Made by a program: the position numbers and the translations under genes
Assembly: GCF_038967635.1 (NCBI RefSeq)
Contig: NZ_CP152413.1
Span: forward strand, 5,894,001-5,958,000
Source: Bradyrhizobium sp. B124
GTDB taxonomy: Bacteria > Pseudomonadota > Alphaproteobacteria > Rhizobiales > Xanthobacteraceae
DNA: 64,000 nucleotides
Reading direction: 5' to 3'
In this document: one piece after another, positions 8,955 through 17,225 of the stretch
Layout: each line of letters starts with the position of its first letter
Position numbering within the stretch: position 1 is the stretch's first letter
Notes under the pieces: generated by a model
Databases searched by the model: none
What the model was told of the DNA's origin: nothing
What the model saw: only the letters and a program-made list of their open reading frames with translations

Positions 8955-9596
8955 ATGAGAAAATTACTTGGGGCGGGCGTTCTGGCAGTCCTGGCGTTGA
9001 CCGCGCCGGGCGCTGCGCGAGCCGAGGACGCCGTGCGGTTCGCGCCGCTCAGGGCCGAGGAACTGTCGCCGCCGCAAGAGGCCTGGGCCGACCTGATCAG
9101 CGCGCCGCCGCGCAACGCCAAGTTCACCGTGCCGCCCTACCGCGCCTATATCCGCAACCCCGATCTGGCGCCGAAGCTGTCGAACCTGTCGGACTATCTG
9201 CGCTGGAACACCTCGCTGCCGCCGCGGCTGAGCGAAATGGCGATCCTGATCACGGCGCGGCACTGGACCGCTCAATATGAATGGTCCGCGCACTATCCGC
9301 TGGCGATGAAGGGCGGGCTCGATCCGAAGATCGCAGACGGCATCGCCAAGGGCACGCGGCCCGAAGGCATGAAGGATGACGAGGCCGCGCTCTACGATCT
9401 CGGCATCGCGCTCTATCGCGACAGGAAGGTCAGCGACGCAATCTACAAGGCCGCGCTGGAGAAGTTCGGCGAGCGCGGCATCATGGATATTATCGGCATC
9501 ATGGGCTACTACGACCTGGTCTCGATGACGCTGATCACGATGCAGGCCGGCTCCGCCAATGAGAGCGTGCCGCCGTTGCCGGTGCTGGAGAAGTAG
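8955..9596 (+). CDS. Exported carboxymuconolactone decarboxylase-family (AhpD-like) protein
   Basis: 213 residues from the ATG at 8955, preceded by AAGGGAGAG; the open frame further upstream is repeat sequence. A signal peptide (MRKLLGAGVLAVLALTAPGA, cleavage near ARA) leads to a CMD-like helical domain with LSEMAILITARHWTAQYEWS, the family segment carrying the catalytic base region. The CxxC of true AhpD peroxidases is absent: the matching place reads TAQYEWSAH. It may be a decarboxylase-fold hydratase or reductase in the periplasm; the substrate is unknown. Confidence 0.8.
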   Translation: MRKLLGAGVLAVLALTAPGAARAEDAVRFAPLRAEELSPPQEAWADLISAPPRNAKFTVPPYRAYIRNPDLAPKLSNLSDYLRWNTSLPPRLSEMAILITARHWTAQYEWSAHYPLAMKGGLDPKIADGIAKGTRPEGMKDDEAALYDLGIALYRDRKVSDAIYKAALEKFGERGIMDIIGIMGYYDLVSMTLITMQAGSANESVPPLPVLEK

Positions 9597-9601
9597 GGCG
9601 G

Positions 9602-9748
9602 CCTTCTCCCTCGCCCCGTTCTTACGGGGAGAGGGCCGGGGTGAGGGGCTGTCTCCGCGAGTTCCGACCGAGGTGAGACTTGTACCCCCTCACCCGGAAC
9701 GCATCTGACGATGTGTTCCGACCTCTCCCCGCAGGCGGGGCGAGGTGA
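9602..9748. repeat. Dispersed repeat family R7, copy A
   Basis: Inverted-repeat unit with outer arms of the CTCGCCCCG / CGGGGCGAG type, internal GTGAGGGG and CCCCTCAC, and a shared GTCTCCGCGAG. It resembles 36955-37100 and more distantly 50474-50636. Confidence 0.75.
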
Positions 9749-9788
9749 AGCGACAACCAGCCATCGCCTGCTTGAAACGAAGTGGTCT

Positions 9789-11561
9789 TTACCGCCTGAA
9801 ACCGCTGGCGCGCGAGTAGCTCTGCCGGCCTTCCTGGGCCGGGCGCGACGCCATGCTGGCGCGGGTCTCGCTGGCGACCGGCGTCGCGGGCTTCAGGTCC
9901 TCGAGGAAGATCGGCTTGGCGAAGTAAAAGCCCTGAGCGTAGCGGATCTTGGTCGCCGCCTGCAGATAGGTGAGCTCCTCGTAGGATTCGATGCCCTCGG
10001 CGATCACGGTCATGCCGAGCGCTTCGCTCAGCGATTCGATCGCGCGCAGGATGCCCTGGCTGCGCGGCCGCTTATGGATGTCGGTGATGAACGAGCGATC
10101 GATCTTGATCTCGTCGGCGGTGATGTCGGCGAGCGCCGACAGCGACGAATAGCCGATGCCGAAATCGTCGATCGAGATGCCGACGCCGATGCCGCGCAGG
10201 ATCGGCAGGATCTGGTCCTGGAAATGCGACCGGGTCACAAACGCGTCCTCGGTTACCTCGATCATGAAGCGTTTCGGGAAGCCGGTCTCCTCGATCGCGT
10301 GCGCGAAGCGGCGCATGAACTCGACGTTGGAGGCCTGCTTGGCGGCGACATTGATGCTGATCGTCGCCGTGGGGCCGAACGTGTCGTTGATCAGGTCGAT
10401 TGACTTGACGATCTCCGCCAGCACCAGAAACGTCAGCTCGTCGATCAGGCCGAGCTCCACGGCGAGGTTGATGAAGGTGCCCGGCGCCTGGATCACGCCC
10501 TCGTCGTCGCGCAGCCGGACCAGCGCCTCGATGCCCTTGATCTCCTGGGTGCGGATATCGACCTTGGGCTGGAATGCGCAGCAGAAGCGCTTTTCCAGGA
10601 TCGCCAGCCGCAGCGACTGCTCGATCTTCATCCGCGCCAGCGCCTCGCGCTCCATGCTGTTGTCGAAGAACGCGGTCGCGCCCTTGCCGTTGTTCTTGAC
10701 GCGGTACATCGCGATGTCGGCGTTCTGGCGCAGCGCCTCGTAGCTCCTGCCATGCATGGGGTGGAGGCTGACGCCGATCGAGGTCGAGGCGAAGATCTCG
10801 GAGTCCTCGATGAAGAACGGCGCCTTCAGCCGTTCCTGCATGACGTGGATGAATTCCGCGACCTCTTCATTGCCGCTGATCGGGTTCAACAGCAGCAGGA
10901 ATTCGTCGCCGGAGATCCGTGACAGGATATCGGTCTCGCGCAGCGCGTGGCCGAGCCGCTTGGACAGTTCGACCAGTAGCGCATCGCCGATCGCGTGGCC
11001 GTAATAGTCGTTGATGTGCTTGAAGTTGTCGACATCGAGGAAGGCCAGCGCGAAATGGCTCTCCGCGGAGTCGCGGATCAGGCCGCTGACGCGATGCTCG
11101 ATCACCCGCCGGGTCGGCAGGCCGGTCAGTTCATCGTAATAGGCCGAGCGGAACAGCTGGTCCTCGAACGCCTTCTGCTCGCTGATGTCGGTCGAGGTCG
11201 AAATCAGGAGATTGCGCCCGGCGATCTGGACCGGCCGGTGCGCGGTGAGGAACACATATTTGGATGCGCCGCAGGCGAGGACTTCCTCGAGCACCACCGG
11301 ACGGCCGCTGCGCAACAGCTCCAAATTGGCGGCGTGGCGTTCGTCGACCGGCGATGGCTCGCTCGCGCCGGCGGCCAACTGCAACTGGCTCGCTGCCGCT
11401 TCGTTCACCAGGATGAATTGGCCCTGCTCGTCCTGGACGGTGACCCCGGCCGGCAGCAGCTGGAGAAGATCGCGCAAGATGTGCAATTCATTGCTGGAAA
11501 TGTCGTCTTGCCCGGTCGCTGCCGTGGCCGCCTGAAAATCGTTTTTGGTGAAACTATGCAT
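9789..11561 (-). CDS. PAS-GGDEF-EAL cyclic-di-GMP protein
   Basis: 590 residues from the ATG at 11561, with AAGG 7 bases upstream. Domain order: a PAS-like domain (about 25-130; LPAGVTVQDEQGQFILVNEA, ending STDISEQKAFE), GGDEF (about 140-300; DELTGLPTRR and the active-site loop RISGDEFLLLL, so SGDEF instead of GGDEF) and EAL (about 320-560). The EAL domain keeps EALVRL, the metal and loop-6 region DDFGIGYSSLS, KIDRSFI and EGIES, so phosphodiesterase activity is likely. SGDEF can still be active in some relatives but is less certain. No membrane segment; cytoplasmic sensor-regulator of c-di-GMP. It stands alone. Confidence 0.92.
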   Translation of the reverse strand: MHSFTKNDFQAATAATGQDDISSNELHILRDLLQLLPAGVTVQDEQGQFILVNEAAASQLQLAAGASEPSPVDERHAANLELLRSGRPVVLEEVLACGASKYVFLTAHRPVQIAGRNLLISTSTDISEQKAFEDQLFRSAYYDELTGLPTRRVIEHRVSGLIRDSAESHFALAFLDVDNFKHINDYYGHAIGDALLVELSKRLGHALRETDILSRISGDEFLLLLNPISGNEEVAEFIHVMQERLKAPFFIEDSEIFASTSIGVSLHPMHGRSYEALRQNADIAMYRVKNNGKGATAFFDNSMEREALARMKIEQSLRLAILEKRFCCAFQPKVDIRTQEIKGIEALVRLRDDEGVIQAPGTFINLAVELGLIDELTFLVLAEIVKSIDLINDTFGPTATISINVAAKQASNVEFMRRFAHAIEETGFPKRFMIEVTEDAFVTRSHFQDQILPILRGIGVGISIDDFGIGYSSLSALADITADEIKIDRSFITDIHKRPRSQGILRAIESLSEALGMTVIAEGIESYEELTYLQAATKIRYAQGFYFAKPIFLEDLKPATPVASETRASMASRPAQEGRQSYSRASGFRR

Positions 11562-11774
11562 GCACCGACCTTGGCAAAGTCCGTTGTAGTTTTGGTTAAG
11601 CGGACTTGCGAAATGCCGTGACAGAAAGAGACCCGGGCTGCTTTCGCAAGCCGTCGCGGCAATCGTCATTAACAGAGTATCAATGGCGGCATCGGTCGCC
11701 GGTGAAAGCGATTGCGGCGCGCGCGGTTGCATTGACACGCGCAAATAAAGCGCGTGTACCGAAAAGCAGACTTA

Positions 11775-12737
11775 TCAACAGTTGGGCAGATTGCACTGCA
11801 TGATGCAGTGAACACCGGTCTTCAGGTAACTGATCTCGGTCTTGCCGTCGAACGGCCGCAGCGCCGACTTCAACAGTTTGGTGCCGAAGCCGGCTTCGCC
11901 GATGACCTCGACCACCGGTCCCTCGGTTTCGTCCCAGATCACGTTGAGACGCCCATCGTCCACCGTCCATGACACCTGCAGAAATCCGCGCGGCGAGGAG
12001 AACGCGCCGTATTTTCCGGCGTTGGTTGCGAGCTCATGGAAGATCAGCGCCAGCGAGACGGCGAGCTTGGCGGGCAGGAATAATTGCTCGCCATTGAGAT
12101 TGAACCGCACATGGCCGTAGGGCCCGAGCTCGGAGCGCAGCAAATCCTTGATATCGCAGCCATAGCCGTCGACCCGCGCGATCAGATCGTCGGTTGCCGC
12201 GAGCGCGCGGATGCGATGGTCAATGCGCTGCCAGACGTCGGGCCGGTCCTGCAGCGCCTGATGCAGCACCGCATGAATGGTCGAGGACTTGTTCTTCAGC
12301 CGGTGCTGCAATTCATCGACCACGATCTTGCGGTACTGTTCCTCCTCGATCAGCCGCTTGGAAACCTCGCGCTGCTGCGCGACCAGGGAACGGTAGTGCT
12401 CCACCCCCCAGATCGCGATGCCGCACACCACCCAGAAGATCATCAGCAGCGCAAAGCGCGCCGGGTCGGCGTGCGCGCCGCTGAAATTGAGCAGGACGCC
12501 GAGCAGGCCGCTGGCCAGCGCGGTGGCGATCCCGATCCGGAAGCCGCCAAGGGCGGTCGCGAAGAATACCGCCGGGAAATAGGGCGTGAAGAACACGTCC
12601 GGCCTGATCTGGGCGAGCCCGAAGCGCGCGGCCGTGGCCAAAACGAGACAGAACACGGCGAACGCAACCGCAAGCAGCAACGACGGCTGCGCATCGCCCC
12701 GCCAACTCGCCCTGAAATCGTCGATCCATCTCGCCAT
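11775..12737 (-). CDS. HWE-family sensor histidine kinase with DUF4118 membrane domain
   Basis: 320 residues from the ATG at 12737 (GGAG 6 bases upstream). The first 110 residues hold several hydrophobic helices of DUF4118 type (FTPYFPAVFFATALGGFRIG). A coiled linker leads to the phosphoacceptor region DELQHRLKNKSSTIHAV and the ATPase N-box HELATNAGKYGA, with WDE in VIWDETEGP matching the WxE signature of HWE kinases. Expected to autophosphorylate on the LQHR histidine and signal to an unlinked receiver; no response regulator is adjacent. It is divergent from the SDR gene. Confidence 0.88.
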   Translation of the reverse strand: MARWIDDFRASWRGDAQPSLLLAVAFAVFCLVLATAARFGLAQIRPDVFFTPYFPAVFFATALGGFRIGIATALASGLLGVLLNFSGAHADPARFALLMIFWVVCGIAIWGVEHYRSLVAQQREVSKRLIEEEQYRKIVVDELQHRLKNKSSTIHAVLHQALQDRPDVWQRIDHRIRALAATDDLIARVDGYGCDIKDLLRSELGPYGHVRFNLNGEQLFLPAKLAVSLALIFHELATNAGKYGAFSSPRGFLQVSWTVDDGRLNVIWDETEGPVVEVIGEAGFGTKLLKSALRPFDGKTEISYLKTGVHCIMQCNLPNC

Positions 12738-12913
12738 CGGTCGCTCCAGTTCACGTGAACAGGCGACCCAAAATAAGGCCGCTGCGACCGAAAAACCGCA
12801 GTTGTGGCCTTCTGGCCACAGGCGGACCTCGCCGGCCGTTAACCGCACCTGCGCTTGCGTTGTCAGGAGCTGCTGGGGAATATCCGCAACATCAAACGTC
12901 AAGGGGGATCGGC

Positions 12914-13756
12914 ATGGGACGGCTGGACGGCAAGGTCGCGGTGATTACCGGGGCGACCAGCGGCATCGGGTTACGCACGGCCGAGATCTTTGTCGCGGAG
13001 GGCGCGAGGATCGTGATCGCCGGGCGCCGCGCGCCGGAGGGCGAGGCACTGGCGCGCCGGCTCGGCGGCAACTGCATCTTTCGCCAGACCGACGTCACGG
13101 TCGAGGAGCAGATGCAGGCGCTGATCGCGCTTGCGGCGGAAAAATTCGGTCGGATCGACTGCCTGTTCAACAACGCCGGCGGCCCGGCGCAGACCGGCGG
13201 CATCGAGGGCCTCGACGTCGAGCGGTTCGACGCCGCGATGGCAACCCTGGTACGCAGCGTCATGCTCGGCATGAAGCTTGTTGCGCCCATCATGCGCCAA
13301 CAGGGCTCCGGCAGCATCATCAACAATGGCAGCATCGCCGGCCGGCTTGCCGGCTTCTCGTCGTCGATGGTCTACGGCGCCGCGAAGGCCGCGGTGATTC
13401 ATTTCACCAAATGCGTGGCGATGGAGCTCGGCGAGTCCGGCATCCGCGTCAACTCGATCTCGCCCGGCGCGATCGCCACCGGCATTTTCGGCAAGGCACT
13501 GGGGTTGTCGACCGAAGCCGCCGAGCAGACCCCGGCTGTGATGCGCGAGGTCTTCAAGGCGGCGCAGCCGATCCCGCGCGCGGGCCTGCCCGACGACATC
13601 GCGCATGCCGCGGTGTTCCTGGCGAGCGACGAATCGAGCTTCATCAACGGCCATGACCTCGTCGTCGACGGCGCCATGACCGGCGGCCGCAACTGGAGCC
13701 AGCAGCAGGCGGGCTACGTCGCGCTGCGCAAGGCGTTCGATCAGGGAGCAGGGTAG
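12914..13756 (+). CDS. Short-chain dehydrogenase/reductase
   Basis: 280 residues from the ATG at 12914, preceded by AAGGGGGAT. The NAD(P) site TGATSGIG, NNAGG, and the catalytic Ser-Tyr-Lys arrangement (SIAGRLAGFSSSMVYGAAKAA, i.e. YxxxK) are all present, followed by ISPGAIATGIFG and the C-terminal INGHDLVVDGAMTGG. This is a classical SDR that oxidises or reduces an alcohol/carbonyl; the substrate is not evident. The R2 repeat begins 8 bases after its stop. Confidence 0.9.
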   Translation: MGRLDGKVAVITGATSGIGLRTAEIFVAEGARIVIAGRRAPEGEALARRLGGNCIFRQTDVTVEEQMQALIALAAEKFGRIDCLFNNAGGPAQTGGIEGLDVERFDAAMATLVRSVMLGMKLVAPIMRQQGSGSIINNGSIAGRLAGFSSSMVYGAAKAAVIHFTKCVAMELGESGIRVNSISPGAIATGIFGKALGLSTEAAEQTPAVMREVFKAAQPIPRAGLPDDIAHAAVFLASDESSFINGHDLVVDGAMTGGRNWSQQQAGYVALRKAFDQGAG

Positions 13757-13763
13757 TCGCATC

Positions 13764-13849
13764 CGTCATTGCGAGCGAAGCGACGAAGCAATCCATCGTT
13801 CCGCTGGCCGGGAAATGGATTGCTTCGTCGCTTCGCTCCTCGCAATGAC
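13764..13849. repeat. Dispersed repeat family R2, copy A
   Basis: An inverted repeat with arms CGTCATTGCGAGCGAAGCG and its complement, enclosing a short spacer; core GACGAAGCAATCCAT. A second copy lies at 51451-51535. Confidence 0.85.
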
Positions 13850-13865
13850 ATGGGGAGAGCACACG

Positions 13866-13910
13866 ATGGCATACGCAATTGCGATCTGCTGTTGGCCGTG
13901 TTTCGCATGA
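13866..13910 (+). CDS. Possible 14-residue leader peptide upstream of the cyclase
   Basis: ATG at 13866 is preceded at good spacing by GGGGAGAG (13852-13859). It encodes MAYAIAICCWPCFA and its TGA overlaps the ATG of the cyclase (ATGA, 13907-13910). The cyclase start itself has no visible ribosome binding site, so reinitiation from this frame is plausible. The peptide could be merely a translation entry point. Confidence 0.5.
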   Translation: MAYAIAICCWPCFA

Positions 13911-14926
13911 ACGCGAAGCTTGAACGCCGGCTGCGCTATCTCGTTGCCGTCATTGTCGCGGGCGCGGTGGCGAGCATCGGAATCAATCTCGTGCAAGGCC
14001 GTCATACGCTAGGGCCGCTGGTTGCAGGATTCGCTTATGCCTTCGTGACATGCGTGGCGATCGGAGTGGTCGAACTTTTCATCCTTCAGGGCCCGATGAT
14101 GGAACGGCTGAATCGCTTGTCCTTCGTCGGGCTTCTCGCTGTACGCAGCACGATCTACGCTGTCATCATCATCGTCATACAATTGCTCCAGGTCGGCGAA
14201 CGGGTTGCCGGGTTTCCGCTGCAAACCTCGATCGCGGATTTTGGCGTCAGCATCGCCTATTCCGCCGCGGTCTCGGTGCTGCTGAACCTGGGTTTCAGCA
14301 TCGCCAATCTGATCGGCCCGCGCGTCTTCATGAACTTCGTCTCCGGCCGCTATCACTCCCCGGTCGAGGAGAATCGCTTCGTGCTGTTCGTCGATATCGC
14401 GGGGTCGACCGGGCTTGCCGAACGGCTCGGCGGCATCGGCATTCACCGCTTTCTCGATCGTACGTTTCGTCTGCTCACGGAATCTGTCGTGGATTATCGC
14501 GGCGAGGTGCTGAACTATGTCGGCGACGAAATCATTGTGACCTGGCCGGAGCACCATGGGGCGATTGATTGCCGGCCGCTGCGCTGCTTCGTGGCGATGC
14601 GCGCAGCGCTGCAGAAGGCGGCGTCGCAATTCGAGCGCGAGTTCGGCGCGGCCCCGCGGATCCGCGGCAGCTTGCATTTCGGTCCCGTGATCATCGGCGA
14701 GATCGGCGACGTCAAGCCGGCCATCGTGTTCAACGGCGACGTCATGAACACCGCGGCGCGGCTGGAGGAGTTGAGCCGCAAGGTCGACGGCGGCTTCCTC
14801 GCCTCGCGCGCGGCAATGGCGCGCTTCGCCGCGCCGCCGCCGTTTCCGGTGAGCGATCTCGGCCGGCTTCCGATCCGCGGCCGTGTCGACGGCATCGATG
14901 TGGTGGGGATCGGGGCGGTGGCGTAG
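13907..14926 (+). CDS. Membrane-anchored class III adenylate/guanylate cyclase
   Basis: 339 residues from the ATG at 13907. The N-terminal 155 residues carry about four membrane helices (LRYLVAVIVAGAVASIGINL, AYAFVTCVAIGVVELFIL, VRSTIYAVIIIVIQLL, SIAYSAAVSVLLNLGFSI). The catalytic domain follows: metal-binding aspartates in LFVDIAGSTGLAERLG and NYVGDEIIVTW, and the nucleotide site NGDVMNTAARLEEL. It should make cAMP (or cGMP) at the inner membrane in response to an unknown cue. A longer frame upstream runs into the R2 repeat and is not used. The ATGA overlap with the short leader suggests translational coupling. Confidence 0.88.
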   Translation: MNAKLERRLRYLVAVIVAGAVASIGINLVQGRHTLGPLVAGFAYAFVTCVAIGVVELFILQGPMMERLNRLSFVGLLAVRSTIYAVIIIVIQLLQVGERVAGFPLQTSIADFGVSIAYSAAVSVLLNLGFSIANLIGPRVFMNFVSGRYHSPVEENRFVLFVDIAGSTGLAERLGGIGIHRFLDRTFRLLTESVVDYRGEVLNYVGDEIIVTWPEHHGAIDCRPLRCFVAMRAALQKAASQFEREFGAAPRIRGSLHFGPVIIGEIGDVKPAIVFNGDVMNTAARLEELSRKVDGGFLASRAAMARFAAPPPFPVSDLGRLPIRGRVDGIDVVGIGAVA

Positions 14927-14981
14927 AATTGCCGATGCTCCACGATGGCGAGCAGATTGACGCAGGGGAGGCGCCTGATTG

Positions 14982-15104
14982 ATGAGCCGCTTGATCGAAT
15001 TGTTTTTCTCGGACGAGGCTGACAGCTTCAAGGTCTGGATTTTCGCCGAGGACTTGCGAACTCGAAGCGTCTGGGCTGGGTTCGCTGCCTATGGCCGAGG
15101 CTGA
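14982..15104 (+). CDS. Small hypothetical ORF (40 residues)
   Basis: MSRLIELFFSDEADSF to GFAAYGRG. GGGGAG lies about 12 bases upstream, farther than ideal. The area is noticeably less GC-rich than its neighbours. It overlaps the next small ORF in another frame, so the pair could be one gene with a frameshift. No family recognised. Confidence 0.3.
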   Translation: MSRLIELFFSDEADSFKVWIFAEDLRTRSVWAGFAAYGRG

Positions 15105-15240
15105 TGCCGTGAAAAACTTCCTGCGAATTCGAGAGATAAAAGCGAGCAAGCTGAAAAGGTGTGTCGAACTAGTCGGTGAACTAATCGACAGGCACTACAT
15201 GCGTGAGCACGTGACGGTTCAACAAGGGAAGATAGAGTGA
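15091..15240 (+). CDS. Small hypothetical ORF (49 residues), overlaps the previous one
   Basis: MAEADAVKNFLRIREIKASK to VQQGKIE, basic and predicted helical. It overlaps the 40-residue frame by 14 bases in the +1 frame. It may be an independent small protein, a broken gene remnant or chance; no recognisable domain. Confidence 0.3.
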   Translation: MAEADAVKNFLRIREIKASKLKRCVELVGELIDRHYMREHVTVQQGKIE

Positions 15241-15510
15241 GCGCTTCCAATGTCGTCAGTCGGCATGCAAGTCTAACTTTCGTTCAGGGTCACAAGGCGT
15301 ATAGACCAGAGTCCCGGGGATGTCAGGGCTGCGACAAATTAATACGACGTGCAAAATTCCGCTTCGCGTTTGATCCAGCTCAGATGTTCAAAATATACGG
15401 CTCACCCGATCGAGGGGCGGGTCGCGATCGTCACGAACGTGGTTCGAGATACTGTGGACGCGGAATGCGCAGCCGACGAATTTGGCTGATAGGCCGCGCC
15501 ACATACTCAA
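15241..15510. other. Low-GC gap before the R6 repeat
   Basis: No gene supported. Open frames here mostly run into the repeat at 15511-15632. Composition resembles that of the two small ORFs, suggesting one block of atypical DNA from about 14.95 to 15.5 kb. Confidence 0.35.
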
Positions 15511-15632
15511 CGTCGTCCCGGCGAAGGCCGGGACCCACAACCTCAAATGCTGCTATTGTGCGATGCTGGAACGACGAGCCCCACCAACAACACCCGCCGC
15601 GGCGTTTGGGTCCCGGCCTTCGCCGGGACGAC
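15511..15632. repeat. Dispersed repeat family R6, copy A
   Basis: Ends are inverted copies of CGTCGTCCCGGCGAAGGCC / GGCCTTCGCCGGGACGAC, with a variable middle. Other copies lie at 48082-48212 and 61760-61880. Confidence 0.85.
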
Positions 15633-15684
15633 AGCGGTGGTGCAACCTGGCTCTCTTTCCATTCCTCTAGGCGAGGACGACAAA

Positions 15685-16926
15685 TCACACCTTCTGCTTC
15701 GCCGCTTCCTTTGCGAGGTCGGGCACATTCACGGCCGGGATCGCGACGCGGCCGGTGCCGGTATGCTGAAGCGCGGCGGCGGCCTTGTCGTTCTGCATGA
15801 TCTTGGCCATGACAGCCTGGCCGGCGCGCTCGAACACCGCGCGGTTGTCGATCACGAACTGGCGCGACTTGCGCAGGCCGTCGATATAGCCGTTGATCTC
15901 CGGCACGACATAACGCGCGACCATGTCCCAGCTGCGACGGGTGTTTTCGAGGTTGGCCCAGTCATGGGCGAAGCCGATGATCGAGCCGACGCCGCCGGAG
16001 ACGTCGACCAGGTTCTTGATCATCTTGATCAGGTCATCCGGCGTGCCGATGGTGGACGCAGCACCTTCGACGAAGGCGGTCTTGTCGACGGCTTCGTCCG
16101 GCGAGGCGAACGCGGTCAGGCCCGGCCGCATCAAGGTGCCGACGTTATATTCGTTGTGCCAGCGCAGCAGCCCGGCGCCGGCCTCGTGCCGCGCCTGCTC
16201 GCGCGTTTCGGCGATGTGCCAGGACAGCAGCACGCGCCAGTTGGCGCGGCTCACCGTGGTGCCGGCCTTCTTGGCGGCGTCCTCGGCGAACTGCCATTGC
16301 TGCGGCAGCGCCATCAGGCCCTGGGTCGACATCGAGCCGAGCGAGATGATGCCGATGCCGTATTTGCCGGCGAGCGTCATGCCCGACGGCGAGATCTGCG
16401 ATGCCACCACGAACGGCATGTCCTCCTGCAGCGGCAGGATCTGCAACGCAGCATCGTGCATCTCGAACCAGTCGGTCTTGGCGGTGACGCGCTCGCCGTT
16501 GAACAGGCGGCGGATCACCGCGATCGCCTCGTCCTGGCGGTCGCGCTGGGTCATCGGGTCGATACCGAGCGTATGGGCGTCGGAGGCGAGCGCGCCCGGG
16601 CCGGAGCCGAAGATGGCGCGGCCGCCGGTCATGTGGTCGAGCTGCACCATGCGCTGCGCAACGTTGAAGGGGTGGTGATAGGGCAGCGAGATCACGCCGG
16701 TGCCGAGCTTGATGCGCTTGGTGCGCTCGCCGGCGGCGGCCAGGAACATTTCCGGCGAGGCGATCGTCTCCCAGCCTGAGGAATGGTGCTCGCCGCACCA
16801 GAATTCGTCGTAACCGAGCGCGTCGAGCTGCTCGACGAAATCGAGGTCGCGGCGGAATTGCAGCATCGGATGCTCGCCGATCGGGTGATGCGGGGCGAGG
16901 AAGGCTCCGAACTTGAGGCGCGCCAT
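15685..16926 (-). CDS. LLM-class flavin-dependent oxidoreductase, limonene-monooxygenase-like
   Basis: 413 residues, ATG at 16926. The protein matches luciferase-like monooxygenases of the group often named limonene 1,2-monooxygenase: LKFGAFLAPHHPIGEHP, WCGEHHSSGWETIASPEMFL, KLGTGVISLPYHHPFNVA, LDHMTGGRAIFGSGPG, with family-length C-terminal helices. It should use reduced FMN to oxygenate or oxidise a substrate that cannot be deduced here. It shares only the fold with the enzyme at 6020. It is divergent from the MFS pump across a 299-base gap, which could mean shared regulation, though no operator was recognised. Confidence 0.85.
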   Translation of the reverse strand: MARLKFGAFLAPHHPIGEHPMLQFRRDLDFVEQLDALGYDEFWCGEHHSSGWETIASPEMFLAAAGERTKRIKLGTGVISLPYHHPFNVAQRMVQLDHMTGGRAIFGSGPGALASDAHTLGIDPMTQRDRQDEAIAVIRRLFNGERVTAKTDWFEMHDAALQILPLQEDMPFVVASQISPSGMTLAGKYGIGIISLGSMSTQGLMALPQQWQFAEDAAKKAGTTVSRANWRVLLSWHIAETREQARHEAGAGLLRWHNEYNVGTLMRPGLTAFASPDEAVDKTAFVEGAASTIGTPDDLIKMIKNLVDVSGGVGSIIGFAHDWANLENTRRSWDMVARYVVPEINGYIDGLRKSRQFVIDNRAVFERAGQAVMAKIMQNDKAAAALQHTGTGRVAIPAVNVPDLAKEAAKQKV

Positions 16927-17225
16927 TGGTCGTTCTCTCCGGATGATTGTTGTCGGGGGCTTTCCGCCAACCTACGGGGTGGCCGGAGGCAAGGCAATGC
17001 TCCGGGGTTGCGGCGCCCGCATGGTTGTTGCGCAAATCGGTGACGATTGCCGCCCTCCGGAATGTTTCCCAGCGCATCAACGCAAATTGGCGCCGGTGCT
17101 GCGGATGGGAGGACGGGCCGTGGATGACGCACCCGTGAATGAACGCCTACGTCTGAGGTAATCGATGGGATGACCAGTATCTGCTGATGTCGGCCGCAAC
17201 GTCATTTCGGGCAGGACCACAGCAT

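Noticed and set aside
8955..9596. AhpD alkylhydroperoxidase assignment
   Set aside because: The catalytic CxxC is missing; only the CMD fold is supported.
9602..9748. CRISPR-like or terminator reading of the palindromic intergenic units
   Set aside because: Units occur singly, without regular spacers or cas genes, and without T-runs; they are dispersed repeats.
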